This document shows, one piece after another, positions 16,848-25,589 of a stretch of DNA of 64,000 bases; within the stretch, counting starts at the first letter, position 1, and each line of letters starts with the position of its first letter. The stretch lies in NCBI RefSeq assembly GCF_000744375.1, contig NZ_JQLU01000005.1, positions 868,001 to 932,000 on the forward strand, written 5' to 3'. Position numbers and translations under genes: made by a program. The notes under the pieces were generated by a model. It was not told the DNA's origin. It saw only the letters and a program-made list of their open reading frames with translations, and did not search any database. The stretch comes from Carnobacterium gallinarum DSM 4847. GTDB taxonomy: Bacteria > Bacillota > Bacilli > Lactobacillales > Carnobacteriaceae.

Positions 16848-18178
16848 CTAAAATGGATATTGGGGAATACAAACATTTACTTGGCCAAATGAAAGAGTTA
16901 AAATTAACATTAGGCTTGAGTTTTACTGGAACCAACGGAACAATTGAAGAATTTTCAGGAGATACGAAGTTAAAGGGCGTTGCCTGGTCTTCCACGAAGT
17001 CTTATTTTTCAGCAGGGTATACACCAATATTGGATGGCTTAAGTGATGTATTTTATACAACGATTACAAGGCTAGAAAATTTTATCCGTGCCTTTGAAAG
17101 TGAAGTCACCACTTCAGGAGTAAAGTTAGATTTGGACCATTTACAAGATTTACAACGTAGACGTGATGAGTTACAAAGAGATAAAACGAATTGGTTGCAT
17201 CAAATTGCTGAACAAGCTTCAAAAATACCTGGGTTAGGTCATTTATTTAATGATTATAGCGTTCTACAAGCCGAGAAAAAAGTTCAGTTAATGGAAGATT
17301 TTCAAGAGTTCATTCATCGACATGATAGTGACTTTTCAGAACTAAATGGGTTGATTGAGCAAGTATTGTTAGGGTTGGATGAACTAGGTAAACAACGTTC
17401 ATTTAACGGAGACAGACAAGGATATAGTCCGATTCATTTTATGAATCTAAATTGGTCAAAAAACTTAGATCATTACCATAAAAAACATAGGGATGATGTG
17501 AAAAAGACCCAGCAGAAAGATAGGGAAAACTTTAAGAATATGGCAGAGGTTGCTGGTGGTGCGGCGGCGATGGAGTCGTTTGGGACAAATGTTGCTCTTG
17601 CAAATACGGGACCGTCATTATATTCAGCTGGGGAAAACTATTACTCCGGACCAAGAGTAAAAGGTGGAAACAGTGGTAAAGTAAACAATGAACCAACAGC
17701 ACCTAAAAAAACAACTCCAATGAATAATTTTAAGTTTAGCGCAAATGCCCAAAATCATTTGAAAAATGTTGAAAAAATCACAACTAGAAATGGTGTGAGT
17801 GGTGGCCACAATGGAAGTGAATTTAATAAAGTTTTCACAGAACAAGGTTTGGAATTAGAAAATGTAATTGTGAGTAAGAAGAAACATCCTTTTATTGAGG
17901 GAATTTATGAAGTTGTTTATCAAATTCCTAAAAAAGGACCAACAGGTGAAATTGCTGATCCAATATCATACAAAGTAATGAGAGATCCTAAAACCCTTTA
18001 TGATCCAAATGTTATTAGTGATGAACTAATCTTCCATTGGGGTTCAGAGGCGATTCAGCAAGGAGTAATTCAGCCTGACGGGCGTTCTATTATTGGAAAA
18101 GCACCAAACGGGTTAAGATTTAAAGGTTACCTAGATACTAATGGAATTGTTACGAATTTCTTTCCAATGCTTGATTAA
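16844..18178 (+). CDS. LXG-type toxin with EndoU-like C-terminal nuclease
   Basis: A 444-residue type VII secretion toxin. Residues 1-200 are the helical LXG-like domain (MDIGEYKHLLGQMKELKLTL...), 200-285 a linker with a small AGGAAAMESFG segment, and 295-444 the toxin tip. The tip has H305 (AQNHLKN), GVSGGHNGSEF with H322, YEVVYQIP, YKVMRDPKTLYDP and ISDELIFHWG. This pattern resembles the bacterial EndoU RNase family, in which two His residues are catalytic. GGAGGG lies 8 bases before ATG 16844. The next gene is the presumed immunity protein. No type VII machinery is encoded in the window. Confidence 0.75.
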   Translation: MTKMDIGEYKHLLGQMKELKLTLGLSFTGTNGTIEEFSGDTKLKGVAWSSTKSYFSAGYTPILDGLSDVFYTTITRLENFIRAFESEVTTSGVKLDLDHLQDLQRRRDELQRDKTNWLHQIAEQASKIPGLGHLFNDYSVLQAEKKVQLMEDFQEFIHRHDSDFSELNGLIEQVLLGLDELGKQRSFNGDRQGYSPIHFMNLNWSKNLDHYHKKHRDDVKKTQQKDRENFKNMAEVAGGAAAMESFGTNVALANTGPSLYSAGENYYSGPRVKGGNSGKVNNEPTAPKKTTPMNNFKFSANAQNHLKNVEKITTRNGVSGGHNGSEFNKVFTEQGLELENVIVSKKKHPFIEGIYEVVYQIPKKGPTGEIADPISYKVMRDPKTLYDPNVISDELIFHWGSEAIQQGVIQPDGRSIIGKAPNGLRFKGYLDTNGIVTNFFPMLD

Positions 18179-18198
18179 AAATTTAAGGAGTGAAATGA

Positions 18199-18591
18199 AT
18201 GGACGCAGAATATATCCTAATAACTGATAAAAATGAAGTTGATGCTTTAATGTTAACCTACTTCATTATGGTAGACCGAAGTTATTTAAAACGAGCATTC
18301 GAGAATTTTTCAAAAAAAGAAGGGTTTGGGATAGAATTTATAAGTATTCTTTTTAAAGATGATTTAGATGAATATGATCATAGTAAATTATCAAAACCTT
18401 TAGATGATAGACATGTACTGTTAACGGCTGATAAACCAGCTGCAGATGAAAACTGTGAAGCTTATATTAGTTTTGAAAATTTATACGAGTACCTTCAAGA
18501 AAGAGTGAATGTTGTTATTGCTGAAGACAGTAGTGAGAAGGAAGAATTGTTAGAACTTTTATTATCTGTTAAAGCAACCTTGGAGGTCTAG
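18199..18591 (+). CDS. Immunity protein for the EndoU-like toxin
   Basis: A 130-residue acidic, soluble protein directly downstream of the toxin (20-base gap, AAGGAG before ATG 18199). I do not recognise its family by motif; the immunity role rests on position. A deleted second copy is present at 22108-22364 and a related relic at 20957-21055, showing that the unit has been duplicated. Confidence 0.65.
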   Translation: MDAEYILITDKNEVDALMLTYFIMVDRSYLKRAFENFSKKEGFGIEFISILFKDDLDEYDHSKLSKPLDDRHVLLTADKPAADENCEAYISFENLYEYLQERVNVVIAEDSSEKEELLELLLSVKATLEV

Positions 18592-18718
18592 TAGATAAAA
18601 TTAAGTAATGTACCTAAAGAAGTATATATTTATTTAGTGGATAACAGTTAAAAAACCTGACAACTAGAGATAATTATTCAAATTTAAGTTTCCCCTTTGG
18701 ACACTGGAAAGAATAAAA

Positions 18719-18931
18719 ATGAAATTATATATGGATAATTATTATGAAGGTTTTGAAGGAAAGCCAGAGATTGATATTTATGCGTTTGTAAGCAATGAAA
18801 AAGTAGGTATCGAAATGTGGGATGGTTATTTTGATGAAATAATGAGAAAAGTACAACCTGTGAATGATAAATGGCAATCTTTAGCATATTATTATAATTT
18901 ATATGAAGGTTGGTATGAACAAAGTTTCTGA
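18719..18931 (+). pseudogene. Truncated immunity gene (paralogue of 22504-22851)
   Basis: Seventy codons nearly identical to the intact gene at 22504 (shared DNYYEDFEG/DNYYEGFEG, MWDGYFDEIMRK, SLAYYYNLYEGWY). The match breaks after EGWY: the intact copy goes on with DDSPWQIP, while this one ends EQSF-stop at a junction with unrelated sequence. It is a recombination-truncated orphan immunity gene. Confidence 0.7.
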
Positions 18932-19040
18932 AATAAAATACTTTGTTGATAATATTGGTATACTTAGAGTAGGTGAAATTGATCCTATTACTAACGAAAT
19001 TATATTCATTCCTATAAAAATTATAAATCTTAATAATTAA
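18915..19040 (+). pseudogene. Fragment fused to the truncated immunity gene
   Basis: From the break point a different frame gives 41 residues (MNKVSEIKYFVDNIGILRVG...), ending just before the ribosome binding site of the next gene. It has no ribosome binding site of its own. It looks like the 3' end of another lost immunity or toxin gene. Confidence 0.4.
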
Positions 19041-19050
19041 GGAGAATGAA

Positions 19051-19494
19051 ATGTTTGAAAATTTGAGTAATTCAGAAATAGTTTTAAACACAATCAAAAA
19101 TAATGAAGATCGATTTTTATTTAAAGAGATAGTAGGCGTAGAGTACAAAATAGATTTAGATTATGATAATGACTCGAAGCATTATTTAATATTGTCATTT
19201 ATTTACAGTAATTTGGATCAAAGTATTGAATATTTAGCTAAAATTAAGTATACCGAAGTCAGCGAATTAGTATTGAACAAAGTGAACAGAATTCCAATTG
19301 GTGGTAGGCTGATTGTACAAGATAACAAGAAAAATGGTTGGGCAAGTAATCAAAGGTTTCATATTCATGATGATAGCGGCTATGGGGAAAATGATGGTTT
19401 TCAGTATCTTAACTTTTACTGTTCAAAAATGGAAGCTACATCAATTGAACCATTTGCGAGAAAAATAGATTTAGACTCAGACGAAGAAGTGTAG
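19051..19494 (+). CDS. Orphan immunity-like protein
   Basis: A 147-residue soluble acidic protein with ribosome binding site AAGGAG before ATG 19051. I do not recognise the family. It lies in a run of immunity-type genes behind the LXG toxin with no matching toxin tip next to it, so it is probably an orphan immunity gene against other strains' toxins. The role is inferred from context only. Confidence 0.55.
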   Translation: MFENLSNSEIVLNTIKNNEDRFLFKEIVGVEYKIDLDYDNDSKHYLILSFIYSNLDQSIEYLAKIKYTEVSELVLNKVNRIPIGGRLIVQDNKKNGWASNQRFHIHDDSGYGENDGFQYLNFYCSKMEATSIEPFARKIDLDSDEEV

Positions 19495-19569
19495 TTTGCG
19501 TAGATAGAAAGTTGAATTGTGTACGCTTTGAATCGAGAATAATCACAAATATACATTATTCTTATGAAT

Positions 19570-19603
19570 CAGTCCTGAGAATATTTAGGATTGGTTCTTT
19601 TTA
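19570..19603 (+). terminator. Probable terminator
   Basis: CAGTCCT and AGGATTGG arms around GAGAATATTT, followed by TTCTTTTTAT. Confidence 0.5.
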
Positions 19604-19629
19604 TCCATCAAAAAGAAGGAGGAAATTAA

Positions 19630-20034
19630 ATGAATGAAACTTGGAATAAGTGGTATAAAGAAGATATTCCAGACGGACCGTACGAATTAAATAAAATAAT
19701 TTATGATTCAGAGGGATTAACATTAGAATTAATAAATAAAAAACATAAGATAACAGCAGTATTCAAAGATCATGTTATTTCATTTAGAACATCAGATGAA
19801 GGCGATAGATGGAAGACAATTGATGAAATTATAGGTACACATGAAGAAAATATTTTTGAAAACAACTTATTTTATACAGTAAATAATTCTAAATTTAGCG
19901 AGTGGATAGAACATGATTCATTTGGAAGTAGATCAAAATCAAGTTTTACCCATTTCGTAATACTTACTCATAATGATATTACGGATGTATTGACTGTCGG
20001 CGAACCTTTAGTATCTATTAAAGAGTTAGGATAG
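19630..20034 (+). CDS. Orphan immunity-like protein
   Basis: A 134-residue protein starting MNETWNKWYKEDIPDG; AAGGAGG lies about 9 bases upstream. It is beta-rich and soluble (LTLELINKKHKITAVFKDHVISFR). No family is recognised; position in the immunity array suggests an immunity or toxin-neutralising role. Confidence 0.55.
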   Translation: MNETWNKWYKEDIPDGPYELNKIIYDSEGLTLELINKKHKITAVFKDHVISFRTSDEGDRWKTIDEIIGTHEENIFENNLFYTVNNSKFSEWIEHDSFGSRSKSSFTHFVILTHNDITDVLTVGEPLVSIKELG

Positions 20035-20076
20035 ACTTATTAATAGTTATTTTGAAAATAGTAGTGAAATTGATCA

Positions 20077-20161
20077 AAAATCTAGACGAACTAATTGATG
20101 CAATTATCTCGTTTTTGCAAGATAATAGCTTAACAGATATATATCTATTGAATACAATTAA
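20077..20161 (+). pseudogene. 3' relic of a DSPW-family immunity gene
   Basis: About 85 bases match the 3' end of the gene at 21584-21940 (the part encoding LDELIDVIISFLQDNSLTDIY), with a shifted final frame and no 5' part. Confidence 0.6.
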
Positions 20162-20231
20162 CTAAAAATAAACTTAGTCTGAAAATCAATATTTTTTTGT
20201 ATATTCAAATGATTTTTCAAATATACCTAAT

Positions 20232-20468
20232 ATGTCAAAAAATGAACTATTAAATAGTTTACCTAAGGGTTGGGGTTATACTGAAAATAATGGTTTTGTT
20301 CATGTTAGAGATCAGCAGGGTGTTATACGATTACGTATAGATCCCCCAGATAATCAGACTTTATATGACCATGTTCACTTATTTAAGTCAGATTTTAAAC
20401 CACTAGATATTAATGGAAATGTAGTAAATAAAAAAAGCTCAGAAGCTCATATTCCATACAAAAAATAG
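20232..20468 (+). CDS. Orphan polymorphic-toxin tip
   Basis: A 78-residue ORF (LLNSLPKGWGYTENNGFVHVR..., RIDPPDNQTLYDHVHLF, DINGNVVNKKSSEAHIPYKK). The sequence has the look of the final domain of polymorphic toxins (a short RNase-type tip ending HIPY) rather than of a whole protein. No LXG or pre-toxin domain precedes it, and the upstream region has no clear ribosome binding site. It is probably a displaced cassette that could replace the current tip by recombination. The gene at 20481 begins 12 bases later and is its likely immunity partner. The exact toxin family is not identified. Confidence 0.55.
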   Translation: MSKNELLNSLPKGWGYTENNGFVHVRDQQGVIRLRIDPPDNQTLYDHVHLFKSDFKPLDINGNVVNKKSSEAHIPYKK

Positions 20469-20480
20469 GAGGATTCACTT

Positions 20481-20879
20481 ATGAAAATTAGTACTTTACA
20501 AGAACAAATTAATCAAATGGACTATTGGGATAGCCAAATTTTAGATTTTTCTATCAATTATTTTGGAGATGAAGTGTCTATTGCAATTGAAAATGATGAT
20601 GAAACCGACTATGTTTTAAAACTTTTAACTTGTTATAGTGTTAGTTATGAAAATGATGCTAGAAACCGCTGGAATAATTTAGATGTGAGAAATATGTCAA
20701 GAGAGCAACTAGGTTATTTTGCACATGATATAAGTGTAAAAGAAAGCTCAATAGAAAACTTTATTGAAATTGACTTACAATTACCATCTCTTTTTGCTAA
20801 AGTAACGTGTAAAAATATTGAAATAACTAAGATAGAACATGCTGATAAAAATTATTTTTGGAATAACAACACTAAATAA
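20481..20879 (+). CDS. Immunity-like protein, family A copy 1
   Basis: A 132-residue protein with AGGAGG before ATG 20481. It shares a clear pattern with the gene at 21118: MDYWDSQILDFSINYFGDEV here and TNYWDAEILDFRINFFGDEI there, then EQLGYFAHDIS and NYFWNN near the end. The two are paralogues at roughly 40-45% identity by eye. Adjacency to the orphan toxin tip suggests immunity to it. Confidence 0.65.
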   Translation: MKISTLQEQINQMDYWDSQILDFSINYFGDEVSIAIENDDETDYVLKLLTCYSVSYENDARNRWNNLDVRNMSREQLGYFAHDISVKESSIENFIEIDLQLPSLFAKVTCKNIEITKIEHADKNYFWNNNTK

Positions 20880-20956
20880 TATTAAAAGTAAATTCAGATT
20901 TTAGTTATGAAAAATGAACTTTTTCTAAATGTGAGAATGATGTAGCTTAAATAACG

Positions 20957-21055
20957 ATGAAGAAAAAAATGAGTGAAGAATATCAAGTGATTAAAAATAA
21001 TACTGATGTTGATAAAATTGCGCTAACCTATTTTAGTTTTATTGATGGACAATAG
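20957..21055 (+). pseudogene. Relic of an immunity gene
   Basis: Thirty-two codons then TAG at 21053. The part DVDKIALTYFSFIDG resembles EVDALMLTYFIMVDR of the immunity gene at 18199, and the frame continues beyond the stop (LIEQVLMD). It is a decayed copy. Confidence 0.45.
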
Positions 21056-21117
21056 TTGATAGAGCAAGTGTTGATGGACATATCTCTTACAATAACTAAA
21101 ATTGAGGAAAAGTTGAA

Positions 21118-21519
21118 ATGAAAATTGAGAAAATGCAAGAAGACATAAATGCTACCAATTACTGGGATGCTGAAATTTTGGATTTCAGAATCAACTTTTT
21201 TGGTGATGAGATTGAATTAATATTTGAAGATACTAAAGATTTTGATTACAGTATCAAATTTATTCATTGTTACAAATTATCTTATGAAGATACTGATCAG
21301 CTTGATCGCTCTACTGACAGATTGACTCGTAATTTTACAAGAGGGCAATTAGGCTACTACGCTCATGATATTTCCATTTCAGACAGTAGTATAGATGAAT
21401 TTATTGATGCAAAGCTAACTATAGCACCGTTGTTTGCTAATATAACTTTTAAGATGATGGAAGTTAATCGTATTCCACATGTAGAATCAGATTATTTCTG
21501 GAATAAGAATGGCGCCTAA
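21118..21519 (+). CDS. Immunity-like protein, family A copy 2
   Basis: A 133-residue paralogue of the gene at 20481 (shared WDxxILDFxINxFGDE, GQLGYYAHDIS, SDYFWNKNG). A weak GAGGAAAAG precedes the ATG. Divergence between the two copies suggests different toxin specificity. Confidence 0.62.
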   Translation: MKIEKMQEDINATNYWDAEILDFRINFFGDEIELIFEDTKDFDYSIKFIHCYKLSYEDTDQLDRSTDRLTRNFTRGQLGYYAHDISISDSSIDEFIDAKLTIAPLFANITFKMMEVNRIPHVESDYFWNKNGA

Positions 21520-21583
21520 TTAATAATGAGAATAAACTATGATTTAATAGAGATAAAAAAAAGGAATACAAGGAATGAAGACA

Positions 21584-21940
21584 ATGATAAATAATAAATT
21601 GTTTGATGGCTATGAGGGTGAAGCAGAACTTACTTTTACAGCTAATGAGAATAAACTTATTATTTGGAATGGGTATTTTGAAACTATTTTAGATAATTTA
21701 TTAGATTGTGAGGTAGAAAAAAGAGGAATAATAACAGAATATTTTGCTCATGAAGGTTGGTATGATGATTCACCTTGGTTAATTGAGGATGTAAATTTAA
21801 CTATTGGTCAGTTGAAATATTTCGATAGTAGTAAAATTAATCAAAATTCGTTGAAAAAAGATTTAGATGAACTAATTGATGTGATTATCTCATTTTTGCA
21901 AGACAATAGTTTAACGGATATATATATTGAGTACAATTAA
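21584..21940 (+). CDS. Immunity-like protein, DSPW family copy
   Basis: About 118 residues from ATG 21584 (AAGGA 9 bases upstream; ATG 21575 is also possible). It contains GYEGEAEL, IIWNGYFETIL, YFAHEGWYDDSPWLIED and a helical tail LDELIDVIISFLQDN. The same framework (WxGYF, EGWYDDSPWxI) occurs in the gene at 22504. The family is unnamed to me; the immunity role is contextual. Confidence 0.6.
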   Translation: MINNKLFDGYEGEAELTFTANENKLIIWNGYFETILDNLLDCEVEKRGIITEYFAHEGWYDDSPWLIEDVNLTIGQLKYFDSSKINQNSLKKDLDELIDVIISFLQDNSLTDIYIEYN

Positions 21941-22107
21941 CTAATAATATGGTTAGTCTGAAAATCACTATTTTTTTGTACTATTCTCAATAGTTACTAA
22001 AGGTAAAATAGCAATGGATACTATCGTTGTGATACATACTGCTATTTTGTGAATTTAATTTCTGCTTTTTTTATAATGCTTGATTAAAAATTTAAGGAGT
22101 GAAATGA

Positions 22108-22364
22108 ATGGATGCAGAATATATCCTACTAACTGATAAAAATGAAGTTGATGCTTTAATGTTAACCTACTTCATCATGGTAGACATGTACTGTTAAGGG
22201 CTGATAAACCAGCTGCAGATGAAAACTGTGAAGCTTATATTAGTTTTGAAAATTTATACGAGTACCTTCAAGAAAGAACTAATGTTGTTATTTCTGAAGA
22301 TAGTAGCGAGAAGGACGAATGGTTAGAACTTTTATTATCTGTTAAAACAACCTTAGAGGTCTAG
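22108..22364 (+). pseudogene. Second, internally deleted copy of the immunity gene at 18199
   Basis: From about 22079 the DNA is nearly identical to 18169 onward, including the last codons of the toxin (ATGCTTGATTAA), the ribosome binding site and the first 25 codons. An internal segment is then missing (between GTAGAC and CATGTACTG), causing a frameshift and TAA at 22195. Identity resumes to the TAG at 22362 and continues through the intergenic DNA to the next gene. Confidence 0.8.
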
Positions 22365-22503
22365 TAGATAAAATTAAGGAATGTACCTAAAGAAGTGTAT
22401 ATTTCTTTAGGGGATAACAGTTAAAAAACCTGACAACTAGCGATAGTTATTCAAATTTAAGTTTCCCCTTTGGACACTGGAAAGAATAGAAAGGAAATTG
22501 TAT

Positions 22504-22851
22504 ATGGATAATTATTATGAAGATTTTGAAGGAAATCCAGAGATTGATATTTATGCATTTGTAAACAATGAAAAAGTAGGTATTCAAATGTGGGATGGTT
22601 ATTTTGATGAAATAATGAGAAAAGTACAACCTGTGAATGGTAAATGGCAATCTTTAGCATATTATTATAATTTATATGAAGGTTGGTATGATGATAGCCC
22701 TTGGCAAATTCCAAACAATGAAGAAGCATTAAGTCAATTTAAATCAATTGATAGATCAGATTTAGATACTATACCTCAAGAAATATTAACAAAAATAATG
22801 AAGTTACTAGAAAAAAATAGGAATCAAGTTATCTTTATAGAGTATAGTTGA
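22504..22851 (+). CDS. Immunity-like protein, DSPW family, intact copy
   Basis: About 115 residues from ATG 22504 (AAAGGA 8-9 bases upstream). Contains MWDGYFDEIMRK, YYYNLYEGWYDDSPWQIPN and a C-terminal helix ending IFIEYS. It is the full-length version of the truncated gene at 18719 and lies in the same place behind the immunity-gene copy, so the pair was duplicated as one unit. Confidence 0.65.
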   Translation: MDNYYEDFEGNPEIDIYAFVNNEKVGIQMWDGYFDEIMRKVQPVNGKWQSLAYYYNLYEGWYDDSPWQIPNNEEALSQFKSIDRSDLDTIPQEILTKIMKLLEKNRNQVIFIEYS

Positions 22852-22955
22852 AAATAATGACTTGTAATGTCGGTTCATTAAAGCTTCACAATTTATACTT
22901 TTCAAATGAAAAATGGTTGCTATCCCCCACTTGATTGGAAAGGATTGAATTAATT

Positions 22956-23297
22956 ATGAAAACAAACTTAACAAAAAGAGAGGCCTATACTATTGCGAAT
23001 GAGTATATTGAAAAATATAAGTTAACAAAAAATCTATCAACTGATAGTGATGAATGTGTTGTTTTTTATGAAAATGTGTTTGGTATTATAGGTTATGCAT
23101 GGGTTGTCGCAGTTAAATATCCAGCTTCTTTTATGCCAGACGAATTTGATGAAACCTCTTATTTTATTTCAGATGAGAGTAAACAAGTTGAATTTGTAAT
23201 AGGGCACGGCGGAGTCTACCTTACTAATCATCTTACAGAAAACGATACGGGTAAACCTGATGAGTGGGATTTGTTGGATGAGGACTTTTATGTTTAA
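22956..23297 (+). CDS. Immunity-35-like protein
   Basis: About 113 residues from ATG 22956 (AAAGGA upstream). Pattern: N-terminal helix REAYTIANEYIEKYK, then FYENVFGIIGYAWVVAVKY and a late FVIGHGGVYLTNH, recalling small Imm35/YrhB-type immunity proteins. This is a weak family guess. It is the last gene of the array, before a strong terminator. Confidence 0.5.
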   Translation: MKTNLTKREAYTIANEYIEKYKLTKNLSTDSDECVVFYENVFGIIGYAWVVAVKYPASFMPDEFDETSYFISDESKQVEFVIGHGGVYLTNHLTENDTGKPDEWDLLDEDFYV

Positions 23298-23305
23298 AAA
23301 TTTAA

Positions 23306-23356
23306 AAAACTACAAGAAACCCATTTTTACAAATGCTGATTTCTTGCAGTTTTTTA
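23306..23356. terminator. Bidirectional terminator
   Basis: AAAACTACAAGAAA (23306-23319) pairs with TTTCTTGCAGTTTT (23340-23353) with one mismatch, followed by TTTATTTTT. It separates the immunity array from the convergent PTS gene. Confidence 0.8.
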
Positions 23357-23416
23357 TTTTTATTTAACTGATTTCCATCTAAACTAGCAGTGTTATCCAC
23401 TCACATTCTTACTTTA

Positions 23417-25378
23417 TTACAACATTGCACCACTATTCGTTTGGGTTAAAGCAATTAGCTGATCTCCTGCCTTAACTTCTTTTCCAGTTATTCGCTCCAC
23501 ATTAGCATAAGACAATGTATTTGTGATTATCACCATAACTGTTGAATCGTAGCCTTTATTAGCTAATAGAGCTAAATCAAAAGTTCCTATTTGGTCGCCT
23601 TTTTTCACTCTTTGACCATTAGTAACAGCAGTAGTAAACCCTTCTCCTTTTAACTCAACTGTGTCCAGTCCAACATGAATCAACACTTCACTGCCCTTGT
23701 CTGTCTTCATCCCGTATGCATGCGCTAAGGTCACAGTTATGACACCATCTGCCGGCGCATAGACAATTCCCTCACTTGGTTTAACTGCTGCTCCTTTACC
23801 CATTAATTCAGCAGAAAAGATCTTGTCATTCACTTGTTTTAAACTTTCAACTTCTCCTGCAACAGGGGCATAAATCATTTCATCTCGGACTACTCCTGCT
23901 TCACTTGTTGGATCTTCATTAATTTCTTCAGCAACGACATTGTAAGTTCCTGTAGCTGTTTCAACCGCCATCACTTTTTTGCCGTAAATATAAGTCATTG
24001 CAAAAGCTAACACAAAACTGATAATGCTACAAACAATAAACATCGGAATTGAATTTGCAGAAATTGAGATAAATCCAATCACACTTGCTGGTCCCATCGC
24101 AACCGATAATACATGGAATAAACCAATAAACGCTGACGCAATTCCAGCTGCGATCATACCACAAATGAAAGGAAATTTTAGTTTCAAATTAACACCAAAA
24201 ATAGCTGGTTCGGTAATTCCTAATAATGCGGAAATACTCGCAGAAGACGCCAAACTTTTTTGTTTATCATTTTTTGTAATAAAGAAGATTGCCAAACAAG
24301 CTGCTCCTTGAGCAATATTGGCCATTGAAGCGATTGGGAAAATAAAAGAACCACCTGTTTTTGCTACATCTGCCAGTAAGGTTGTTTCAATTGCTGGAAA
24401 GCTTTGATGCAACCCCGTAATGACAATTGGAGAATAAAACAAACCGAAAATACCCATTCCTAGGAAACCTGTTGTATCATATAACCATACTAAACCGTTG
24501 GTTAAACCATCGCTAACAATTCGCATAGCGGGTCCGACTAGAATAAAGGTTAAAAAGCCTGTAATAATAATGGCTAACATTGGGGTAAACGTAAAATCAA
24601 ACGCTTTTGAAATACGTTTATGGAAGAATTTTTCTAATGTTGCTACTATCCAGGAAACTGCTAGCACTGGTAAAACAGAACCTTGATAACCGGCTTGTGC
24701 TACATCCATTCCAAGAATATTCCAGTAAGGCATTGAACCATCTGTAATTGCATTCGCAACACCATATCCATTGATAAGACTTGGCATAACCATGATCATT
24801 CCCATGGTTGCACCTAGATAAGGATTGCCTCCAAAACGTTTTGTAGCTGAGAATCCAACTAGAATAGGTAAAAAAGCAAATGGAGCCGAAGCCATCAAGT
24901 TAATAATGTCTGCTAAGTCTTTAACTGCAGGTATATTTTCTACAATTGAGGTTGGGCCGAATAAATTCTGAGCGGTTAACACATTGTTTAATGCCATTAA
25001 CAAACCACCGGCTACTAAGGCCGGAACAATTGGAACGAATATATCAGATAAGACTTTAATAAAAGCCATAATTGGGTTTACTTTTTTACCTTCTAATGCA
25101 ACGGCTTTCAAATCATCTGTTGATGCTTCCTTAGCTCCAGTTAAAGCCGTCAATTCTGCATAAACATTATCTACATCCCCTGGTCCAATAATAATCTGAA
25201 ATTGACCATTGGTTTGAAAAGTTCCTTTTACATCCTCAATCGCATCTAATTTTTCTTGATTCACTTGGGTTTCATCTTTTAATACTAATCGTAATCGGGT
25301 TGCACAATGAGCGGCTGCTTGGATATTATTCTCACCCAAAGCCTCATTTATTTCTTTTGCAACTTGTTTATGGTTCAT
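23417..25378 (-). CDS. scrA: Sucrose-type PTS transporter EIIBCA
   Basis: A 653-residue fused PTS permease. EIIB is at the N-terminus (phospho-Cys25 in [12 protein letters not shown]), EIIC follows (about 110-470, many membrane spans, [20 protein letters not shown]), and EIIA is C-terminal (about 500-653, [15 protein letters not shown] with the phospho-His). GGAGG precedes ATG 25378. It is divergent from a GH32 sucrose-6-phosphate hydrolase and shares twin operators with it, which supports sucrose as substrate. Trehalose and beta-glucoside permeases have the same domain order, so specificity rests on context. Confidence 0.88.
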   Translation of the reverse strand: MNHKQVAKEINEALGENNIQAAAHCATRLRLVLKDETQVNQEKLDAIEDVKGTFQTNGQFQIIIGPGDVDNVYAELTALTGAKEASTDDLKAVALEGKKVNPIMAFIKVLSDIFVPIVPALVAGGLLMALNNVLTAQNLFGPTSIVENIPAVKDLADIINLMASAPFAFLPILVGFSATKRFGGNPYLGATMGMIMVMPSLINGYGVANAITDGSMPYWNILGMDVAQAGYQGSVLPVLAVSWIVATLEKFFHKRISKAFDFTFTPMLAIIITGFLTFILVGPAMRIVSDGLTNGLVWLYDTTGFLGMGIFGLFYSPIVITGLHQSFPAIETTLLADVAKTGGSFIFPIASMANIAQGAACLAIFFITKNDKQKSLASSASISALLGITEPAIFGVNLKLKFPFICGMIAAGIASAFIGLFHVLSVAMGPASVIGFISISANSIPMFIVCSIISFVLAFAMTYIYGKKVMAVETATGTYNVVAEEINEDPTSEAGVVRDEMIYAPVAGEVESLKQVNDKIFSAELMGKGAAVKPSEGIVYAPADGVITVTLAHAYGMKTDKGSEVLIHVGLDTVELKGEGFTTAVTNGQRVKKGDQIGTFDLALLANKGYDSTVMVIITNTLSYANVERITGKEVKAGDQLIALTQTNSGAML

Positions 25379-25435
25379 GCTAGTTCCTCCTTTTGAAATC
25401 GTTTTTATAGTTATATCATACATCATTTTAATTTT

Positions 25436-25453
25436 ATGTCAAACGTTTATCAT
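25436..25453. promoter_or_regulatory. LacI-type operator, copy 1 (scrA side)
   Basis: The 18-mer ATGTCAAACGTTTATCAT is the exact reverse complement of the copy at 25511-25528. The AAACGTTT core is typical of ScrR and LacI-family sites. Confidence 0.8.
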
Positions 25454-25510
25454 AAAAAAACATAAAGATAAAACTAATTAATGCATTTTCATTTAAATAA
25501 AGAATTAAAT

Positions 25511-25528
25511 ATGATAAACGTTTGACAT
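25511..25528. promoter_or_regulatory. LacI-type operator, copy 2 overlapping the scrB promoter
   Basis: ATGATAAACGTTTGACAT contains the TTGACA (25522-25527) that forms the -35 box; a TATTCT -10 follows after 17 bases. Repressor binding would block the GH32 promoter directly. The two copies are 57 bases apart, suitable for looping. Confidence 0.82.
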
Positions 25529-25589
25529 GTTTTGTAATTTGACGTATTCTATATAGAAAGATACCGCTTTCTATATGGAGGAGATTTTC

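Noticed and set aside
18684..19148. Minus-strand frames over the immunity array, also near 22457-22729
   Set aside because: They are antisense to the duplicated immunity genes and similar to each other only because the plus-strand genes are duplicates.
16844..23297. A complete type VII secretion system
   Set aside because: Only LXG toxin, partner and immunity genes are present; no EssC, EsaA, EssB or EsxA-type core gene is seen.
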